Part shown: positions 21,560 to 26,243 of the stretch, in pieces
Layout: the number at the start of each line of letters is the position of its first letter
Position numbering within the stretch: position 1 is the first letter of the stretch
Virus record (IMG/VR): IMGVR_UViG_3300022074_000327
Coordinates: 1 to 26,243 of that record
Reading direction: 5' to 3' (one strand)
DNA from: a virus
Length of the DNA: 26,243 bases
The notes under the pieces: model-generated
Seen by the model: only the letters and a program-made list of their open reading frames with translations
Database searches by the model: none
Told to the model about the DNA's origin: nothing
Made by a program: the position numbers and the translations under genes

Positions 21560-22777
21560 TTACCTTATAACCTTAATATAGTCCCACTTAGCCTCTCCTC
21601 CAATTACAAAAGTAAGCATTCCTGCCCTAGATCTGTCCCCTTTTGTATTTTCAAACCATTCTGAGCCTGAATCTAATGTAGGAGCTTGTAATATGAGCCT
21701 ATCTGAGCTTTCATAAGCAGAAAAGTAGTGATAATGCCCATGTAGAACTATATCTGCATCAGCTGTTGCATTCCTAGAAAAAGCTTGATCTGATAGCCAT
21801 TTTCTTGCTTTAGCTTGTGAATTACCTGCACCTCTCATCTGATGCCCATGAAGTAACAGTAAAACAGTATCAGAAACCTCTATAGTCATAAATAATTCAC
21901 TATCTGGAATAATAAAATCTAATGATTTTTTATAATCTGCTGATTCTTGAAATATCTCTTGTAGTTCCTCTGCCAACATAACATCTTTATTATCTGCAAA
22001 AGTTGTATAGGCTCTACCATTCTTTCTGTTTTCTCCATGATTACCACCTATAAAACAAACTAAACCTTTACTAAACAATGGCATAATTTCTTTTATTAAG
22101 GTGTATATCATCCTCCTAGCTACCTTTTGTTGAGATCTTTCATCCATTATTGTAGTAAATTCTTGCATATTGTAATGATTTGAACAGGATTCAACTAAAT
22201 CCCCTAATCCTGCAAACAATACCTGCTCTAATGACTCTACTTTCTGGATCTGCTTAATCTGTGCCTTAATCTTAGGAATATAGTCTATAAACCTCTCTAT
22301 TGCTTCCTCAGTACCCTCTTTACCTATTTGAAAATCTGCTAGTGCAATACAGAATGTTTTTGTATCTTTTACAGGATTTTTATTTGTTTTTTTCTTTAGC
22401 TTACCTGCAGAGGATAAAAGCTTTTTAAAGTCCTGATCTGGCATATATTGCTCACTAGAAACAATCTTTGCTTTGAAGTAATAAAGCCTCTCTATATTGC
22501 CATTTCCTATGTTAGAATCCCAAAATCTTATTTCTGCTTGATTTTCTATAACTTTGTATTTATGGGCATCTTTACCAAAATATGACTCTAATTGTTCTTT
22601 CCAATCCACATCATTTTGCTTTTGTGGGCTAGATACTATTTCTCCTGATCTTGTAGCTTGGCTAAAAGATGCTGATGGCTCAAAGCCTTTGGGATGCTGT
22701 ATTTTCTTTTTAGTTTGTCTAGGATCTCTATCTTTTACAGTTTTTGCAAACTTTTTAAGATTACTTGATTCTGCCAT
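21560..22777 (-). CDS. Calcineurin-like metallophosphoesterase
   Basis: This 405-residue protein has a basic N-terminal ~60 residues, probably flexible, then the phosphoesterase motifs in order: IALADFQIGK (about 144-153), FAGLGDLVES (about 188-197), FIGGNHGENR (about 242-251), LLLLHGHQM (about 306-314) and IVLHGHYHYFS (about 343-353). The first motif has D-x-Q where many family members have D-x-H. Such enzymes hydrolyse phosphodiester or phosphomonoester bonds with two metals and may act on nucleic acid. It sits between tail and lysis genes and overlaps the upstream gene by 17 bases. A nuclease role is possible; the substrate is unknown. Confidence 0.85.
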   Translation of the reverse strand: MAESSNLKKFAKTVKDRDPRQTKKKIQHPKGFEPSASFSQATRSGEIVSSPQKQNDVDWKEQLESYFGKDAHKYKVIENQAEIRFWDSNIGNGNIERLYYFKAKIVSSEQYMPDQDFKKLLSSAGKLKKKTNKNPVKDTKTFCIALADFQIGKEGTEEAIERFIDYIPKIKAQIKQIQKVESLEQVLFAGLGDLVESCSNHYNMQEFTTIMDERSQQKVARRMIYTLIKEIMPLFSKGLVCFIGGNHGENRKNGRAYTTFADNKDVMLAEELQEIFQESADYKKSLDFIIPDSELFMTIEVSDTVLLLLHGHQMRGAGNSQAKARKWLSDQAFSRNATADADIVLHGHYHYFSAYESSDRLILQAPTLDSGSEWFENTKGDRSRAGMLTFVIGGEAKWDYIKVIR

Positions 22778-23012
22778 CTCTATAATCCCTAAAGTATCTC
22801 CTTACTGTGTTGTAATTGAGATGTGCAAATTGCTCATATTGATCTACTAAATATTGAGCTGCTGTTGTATCTGATATATATTCTGTTTCAGCTTCTTTAG
22901 CCACTTTAAGAAAGATTTTCTTAGCTTCTGGATTATCTAATATAAATCTAGTAGCTGCAAACTGCCCTGTAGGCTTCTTTCCCTGCTGTTCAGAGTATTG
23001 TAATAAAGTCAT
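22761..23012 (-). CDS. Small helical protein, possibly DNA-binding
   Basis: This 83-residue protein begins MTLLQYSEQQGKKPTGQFAA, has a helix EAKKIFLKVAKEAE and ends TAAQYLVDQYEQFAHLNYNT, then VRRYFRDYRDGRIK. The last part (helix, turn, helix with R-R-Y-F-R) looks like a helix-turn-helix, with basic and aromatic residues on the second helix. AGGAGG precedes the ATG. It overlaps the phosphoesterase, so the two are probably translated together and may cooperate on DNA. The name is uncertain; the helix-turn-helix is a by-eye judgement. Confidence 0.7.
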   Translation of the reverse strand: MTLLQYSEQQGKKPTGQFAATRFILDNPEAKKIFLKVAKEAETEYISDTTAAQYLVDQYEQFAHLNYNTVRRYFRDYRDGRIK

Positions 23013-23059
23013 TATTCAACCTCCTATAAGTCTAGGATAGTTAATTACTAAGACATATT

Positions 23060-23359
23060 TTATTCAGGTTTAGGATTATCTGCTTTAACTTGTGCTATAT
23101 GATCTGCCCATGTAGTAGTGTCATTAACACCATCCCAATATTGCATATCTAGTTGATCTTGTATTGATCCATAGGCTTCTTGTCTAGCTTCAATATAGCC
23201 AAAGTTATAATCATTAAGAATAGAGTTTTTTCTGTCCTCTATTGCTTGATTATATTCTGCATCAGTAAACTCTCTAACTTCATTATTTACTTGAGCTTTC
23301 ATAGGCTTTGCAGCTTCTACCTCTGCAGTAGCTTGTTCTAGTGCTTGTTCCTCTGTCAT
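23060..23359 (-). CDS. Small virion-associated or tail-accessory protein
   Basis: This 99-residue acidic protein begins MTEEQALEQATAEVEAAKPM and contains EARQEAYGSIQDQLDMQYWD followed by TTWADHIAQVKADNPKPE. The 'R-x-x-Y-x-S-I-x-D-Q-L-D-x-x-Y-x-D ... T-T-W-x-x-x-I-x-x-V-K-x-x-x-P-K-P' pattern recurs in small proteins beside tail fibre genes of many marine phages. Here too it follows the tail cassettes. The family has no firm function known to me; a tail or fibre accessory role is inferred. GGAGA precedes the ATG. Confidence 0.75.
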   Translation of the reverse strand: MTEEQALEQATAEVEAAKPMKAQVNNEVREFTDAEYNQAIEDRKNSILNDYNFGYIEARQEAYGSIQDQLDMQYWDGVNDTTTWADHIAQVKADNPKPE

Positions 23360-23391
23360 ATCTCTCCTATCTTACTATATATTTCTTATAC

Positions 23392-23910
23392 TTACTTCTT
23401 TAAACCATATAAAGTGAATACACCATTGTCTATGTTTCCACTATCCATAAAATATTGCAGTCCATTTACTGTACTTGTAGAAGTAAAAACTCCTCCACCT
23501 TGTTGTCCTACTAATTCTGGTGTAGAGTTTAACTCAGCAACTTCTTTTGTCATAAAAGTATATTCTGAACTGTTGTTAGCATTAAAAACATAAATAACAA
23601 AATTAGAACTTTCCCCTGTTGCTGTTCCTATATTAGTTCCCATATCCCAACTTGTTTCATTAGTTGCAGATTGGTTAGCAAAAGCATTACCTGCTCTTAA
23701 TAATTTACTTGCTCTGTCATAATTTGCAGTTGTATTTGGTGTATCACTTTCAGTAACTCTACATTTAACATCTTCTGTGTCTGTATCACATTGTAAATTA
23801 CTTACTGTAACCATATACACATCATAAGTGCTATCAATACCTGTTAAAGTTACAGAACTTACTGCTGAACTAACTGTTGTTTCTGCTATTTTTATTAAGC
23901 TACCTGCCAT
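23392..23910 (-). CDS. Tail cassette protein A3
   Basis: This 172-residue protein begins MAGSLIKIAETTVSSAVSSV and shares with A2 (25091-25612) the segments LTGID, VYMV, TTANYDRASKLLR and GQQGGGVFTSTST, plus the core NANNSSEYTF. Differences are spread through the middle and C-terminus, so it is an older copy than the A1/A2 pair. It is the last gene of the cassette array before the 99-residue accessory gene. It is Ser/Thr/Asn-rich and predicted beta. A structural or receptor-binding function is inferred. Confidence 0.85.
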   Translation of the reverse strand: MAGSLIKIAETTVSSAVSSVTLTGIDSTYDVYMVTVSNLQCDTDTEDVKCRVTESDTPNTTANYDRASKLLRAGNAFANQSATNETSWDMGTNIGTATGESSNFVIYVFNANNSSEYTFMTKEVAELNSTPELVGQQGGGVFTSTSTVNGLQYFMDSGNIDNGVFTLYGLKK

Positions 23911-23913
23911 TTT

Positions 23914-24444
23914 TTATTTCACTCCATATACTGATATTGTTACATCAAAATTAATACTTGCATTACTACTAAAAATATTCAAACCTGTAATTTGTTCTGT
24001 TACTTTATGTACACCAATTTGCTTTACACCTCTAAATCTATTATTTGAAGTATCATATCCACCTGCACCCTGTCCAAGCATAAATGTATAACTTGAACTG
24101 TCATTAGGATTAAAGACATAAACAACACTTCCTGCATTTTCATAATTTCCTAATTGCATTGTGTCATACATATAACTTAAACTTGTAAATCTATCATTAT
24201 CAAAACTTGTTTCAGCTTTCATTAATAATCTTGCACTATCATACTCATTATCACTAATAACACTTCCCCCACTATCTATCAATCTATGTCTTAAAGAAAT
24301 AACACCTGCCCCTGTTGTTCTGTAATCAGCAGTATGTCCAACAATTTTATAAACATGATATTTATCACTAAAACAATTTGTAATACTTAAAGTATTAACA
24401 TCACTTCCTGTAGCAGATTTTATAAATTGTAAATTAGTACTCAT
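23914..24444 (-). CDS. Tail cassette protein B3
   Basis: This 176-residue protein begins MSTNLQFIKSATGSDVNTLS and shares with B1 and B2 the segments F-x-D-x-[YF]-x-[VI]-Y-[KY], R-[LF]-I-[DN]-S-[SG]-G-S-V and VFNPNDSSSYTF, with the end [IV]-Y-G-[LV]. It lacks the YGLRVDS terminus and the identical 5' boundary of B1/B2. It overlaps C3 as TAATG and precedes A3 by three bases. The role is inferred as for the rest of the array. Confidence 0.85.
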   Translation of the reverse strand: MSTNLQFIKSATGSDVNTLSITNCFSDKYHVYKIVGHTADYRTTGAGVISLRHRLIDSGGSVISDNEYDSARLLMKAETSFDNDRFTSLSYMYDTMQLGNYENAGSVVYVFNPNDSSSYTFMLGQGAGGYDTSNNRFRGVKQIGVHKVTEQITGLNIFSSNASINFDVTISVYGVK

Positions 24445-25088
24445 TATGAATATTCCTTTATGCCATATAGACTTGCAATTACTGTATCTATATTTCCTGT
24501 GTTACCAACTAATCTAATTGCATTTACAGTTTGTGCAGTTGGTTGAGCACCACTACCAAACCAAAATTCTGCTTCAGGTGTTCTAGTCCAAGACATATTG
24601 TGTGATGTTACAAAACTATATTTAGAACTATCCCCTAAATTATAAAAGTATATGTAGCCATTAGAATTTTCATTACTTGCAGTTCCCTGATTACCATTTA
24701 CTCTTATTCCTGCATAACTTGTACTCCTGTTCTCAAAAAAAGAGCCTGTACTTCTACCACTTTCAAAAGCATAATGATAACCACTTGAACTAAAAGAACT
24801 TCCACCATTGGTGCTAAATTGTAGCTGTAAAATATTTCCATCTACTATTGGTTTAAATTTTGTAAAAGTCATTAAATGAGTATTGAATTTGTTTTCTTCT
24901 ATGCTTGTAAAGTCTAATGCTGATGTTGAACTTGTAACTTCTTGTGTTTGTATTAATTCTAATTGTCCATAGTTAGTATATTTATCTGCTCTTGTTAAAT
25001 CATAAATATCAGTAGGTGTAAAGATACCTTTATTATTGCCAAAACTTTGTTCAGGGCTCTCTGGTATATATCCAAATTCACTACTCAT
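24444..25088 (-). CDS. Tail cassette protein C3
   Basis: This 214-residue protein begins MSSEFGYIPESPEQSFGNNK and has GIFTPTDIYDLTRADKY then QLELIQTQEVTSSTSALDF, matching C1 after its first ~15 residues. The centre contains YIYFYNLGDSSKYSF and the end has GSGAQPTAQTVNAIRLVGNT, comparable with GGGVLPQASTVDGIRFTSIS in C1. It is slightly longer than C1 at the N-terminus. It is the first gene of the third cassette and follows A2 directly. Its 3' end does not share the identical tract of C1/C2. Confidence 0.85.
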   Translation of the reverse strand: MSSEFGYIPESPEQSFGNNKGIFTPTDIYDLTRADKYTNYGQLELIQTQEVTSSTSALDFTSIEENKFNTHLMTFTKFKPIVDGNILQLQFSTNGGSSFSSSGYHYAFESGRSTGSFFENRSTSYAGIRVNGNQGTASNENSNGYIYFYNLGDSSKYSFVTSHNMSWTRTPEAEFWFGSGAQPTAQTVNAIRLVGNTGNIDTVIASLYGIKEYS

Positions 25089-25090
25089 AA

Positions 25091-25612
25091 TTAAACCACC
25101 CTGTACAATGTAAAAGTTCCACTTGCTATGTTTCCACCACTTTCAACAAAAAAATTTATTCCATTACAAGATTGTGCAACTGTATGTACTTCTCCACCTT
25201 GTTTTCCCATATGGGTAGAACTTGCATTTAAACCTGTCTGCTCAACAGTAATAAATGAAAATTCACTACTATTATTAAAATTATATAAATATAATATACA
25301 ATGTGCAGTTTCCCCTGTTGCATTACCTGTTCCATTTGCTAATCTCATTTCTGTTTCATTAGTAGCAGATGAGTTACTAAAAGTTGTATCAGTTCTAAGT
25401 AATTTACTTGCTCTATCATAATTAGCAGTACTGTCTGCTGAACTATCACTAGCTTTTGTTACCCTTGCAAATAAATCTTTATCATCTGTTGCAGGTATAT
25501 AACCCATAACTGCAACCATATAAACATCATCACTATCTATGCCTGTTAAAGTAACACTAGCTACTGCACTTGATACTGTATTTGTTGCTACTTGTACTAG
25601 TTGTCCTGCCAT
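25091..25612 (-). CDS. Tail cassette protein A2
   Basis: This 173-residue protein begins MAGQLVQVATNTVSSAVASV. Its first ~45 codons are close to A1 at the left end, with a 25-base stretch identical (25575-25599 and 117-141). The core has YLYNFNNSSEFSF and the middle has TANYDRASKLLRT as in A3. The start overlaps the B2 stop as TAATG, inside a 30-base block (25609-25638) identical to 145-174. The function is inferred as a tail surface component. Confidence 0.85.
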   Translation of the reverse strand: MAGQLVQVATNTVSSAVASVTLTGIDSDDVYMVAVMGYIPATDDKDLFARVTKASDSSADSTANYDRASKLLRTDTTFSNSSATNETEMRLANGTGNATGETAHCILYLYNFNNSSEFSFITVEQTGLNASSTHMGKQGGEVHTVAQSCNGINFFVESGGNIASGTFTLYRVV

Positions 25613-26148
25613 TAGCTATCAACTCTCAATCCATAAGTGCTAATCTTTCCACCACTTGCAAACTCCCCTGCACTTTCATTAAGTTCTGCTTGAAAACCTG
25701 TAATACTATTTAATTGATGTAAGACACCAATTCCTTTATACATTCTATAATTTCCACTAGGTTTTGTTGATGATTGCCACAAACAAAAAGTATAAGAACT
25801 TGAACTATAAGGATTAAATACATAAGCTACATTTCCTGCTGATTGTCCACTATCATCTAAAGAGCCAAATACATTCCACAATCTAGCTTCACTTGTACTT
25901 CTGTTTTCACTAAAACTTGCTTCTGCTTTCATAGCTTGTTGTGCATAATCATAATCACTTGCACTAATAACACTTCCACTAGAATTAATAAACCTTAAAT
26001 TAAAACCTGTTGCTGTTGAATTGTTAGCTAGATTAACAGCACCTACAATTTTATATATATCAAAATCACTAGAAAACACATCAGTAATATTTACTGTTTG
26101 AACACCTGCTGTTGTTGTAGTTTCATTAATTAATCTTAAGTTACTCAT
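25612..26148 (-). CDS. Tail cassette protein B2
   Basis: This 178-residue protein begins MSNLRLINETTTTAGVQTVN and ends ISTYGLRVDS, both ends nearly the same as B1 at 148-672, while the middle differs (for example AEASFSENRSTSEARLWNV against RAFDTFQEANSVKTFMNLI). This pattern of fixed ends and a variable body suggests exchange of gene bodies by recombination. The core VFNPYSSSSYTF is kept. Its first 32 bases are part of the 127-base repeat. Confidence 0.85.
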   Translation of the reverse strand: MSNLRLINETTTTAGVQTVNITDVFSSDFDIYKIVGAVNLANNSTATGFNLRFINSSGSVISASDYDYAQQAMKAEASFSENRSTSEARLWNVFGSLDDSGQSAGNVAYVFNPYSSSSYTFCLWQSSTKPSGNYRMYKGIGVLHQLNSITGFQAELNESAGEFASGGKISTYGLRVDS

Positions 26149-26243
26149 ACTAAATTTGTTTCACTCCAAAAAGTTTTATAGTGCCTGTCATTGTACCTGA
26201 AATTGAAGTAAATCTTATTCCATCTACTGTACTAGCTTGTGGT
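26117..26243. repeat. 127-base exact repeat, copy at the window end
   Basis: It is identical to 641-767 and ends at the last base of the window, so its true extent is unknown. A length of exactly 127 up to a sequence end is what a k=127 de Bruijn assembly leaves at an unresolved branch. Confidence 0.97.
26150..26243 (-). CDS. Tail cassette protein C2, C-terminal end only (runs off the right end)
   Basis: The visible 94 bases encode about the last 30 residues of a C-family protein and its TAG stop, identical at base level to the end of C1 (674-767). They may be a true second gene or the same locus as C1 reached from the other side of a circular molecule. The sequence alone does not decide this. 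Confidence 0.6.
   Translation of the reverse strand, partial: PQASTVDGIRFTSISGTMTGTIKLFGVKQI

Noticed and set aside
23392-26243. Diversity-generating retroelement as the cause of cassette variation
   Set aside because: No reverse transcriptase gene or template/variable repeat pair with A-specific differences is visible; the identical blocks lie at gene boundaries, not at C-terminal variable regions.
1-26243. CRISPR array, tRNA or rRNA genes
   Set aside because: No regularly spaced repeats and no convincing cloverleaf or rRNA segments were seen. The usual GTTCGA T-loop cannot occur without a CpG, but no GTTCAA variant in a tRNA context was found either.
1-26243. Alternative genetic code or stop-codon recoding
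   Set aside because: TAA, TAG and TGA all end well-supported genes (for example TAG at 674, TGA at 11499 and 15703), and no long gene is interrupted by an in-frame stop.
1-26243. Bisulfite-like conversion or a pure AT mutation bias as explanation of the missing CpG
   Set aside because: C and G are abundant in all other contexts, including GC, CC and GG, and the reading frames and protein motifs are intact.

Overview
This window is almost all of a small, AT-rich (by eye about one-third G+C) tailed double-stranded DNA phage. The gene set is that of a siphovirus with an HK97-type head: terminase, portal, prohead protease, major capsid, connectors, tail tube, tail chaperones, a 700-residue tape measure and receptor-side tail proteins. 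Every supportable gene is on the minus strand, so transcription runs from high to low coordinates. TAA, TAG and TGA all act as stops (standard bacterial code) and AGGAGG/GGAG ribosome sites are common. No integrase, repressor, DNA or RNA polymerase, helicase or methyltransferase is recognisable, so the phage probably relies on the host replisome. I cannot name the host; a low-GC, possibly marine bacterium is a guess.

Layout in the direction of transcription: a 450-base control region (about 20070-20520) carries repeats, hairpins and a sigma70-like promoter. Next come small early-type genes (20054 to 17200), including a lytic transglycosylase and a possible nuclease, then three small membrane-anchored, partly coiled-coil proteins (17195-16280). 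The packaging and head genes follow (16203-7331): TerS, TerL, a 996-residue portal-MuF fusion, protease, capsid and connectors. The tail genes (7166-1289) include two tandem tail-tube paralogues and a G/T chaperone pair joined by a probable +1 frameshift. An array of related three-gene cassettes (C, B, A) crosses the window ends, on the left at 1-1276 and on the right at 23392-26243. After the array come a tail-associated small gene, a metallophosphoesterase, a DUF5675 lysis enzyme, a zinc-ribbon microprotein, a holin and a strong terminator at 20522-20550. If the molecule is circular or circularly permuted, this is one transcription unit covering the whole genome.

The most striking property is compositional. 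Reading the whole window by eye I found a single CpG dinucleotide (18038-18039), where a random sequence of this composition would hold several hundred. The absence covers coding, codon-junction and non-coding positions, so it acts on the DNA and not only on codon choice. The other main point is the end structure: the last 127 bases are identical to bases 641-767, exactly up to the window end. That marks either a true tandem duplication of the tail cassette or an assembly branch where two cassette variants meet a 25,476-base circle.
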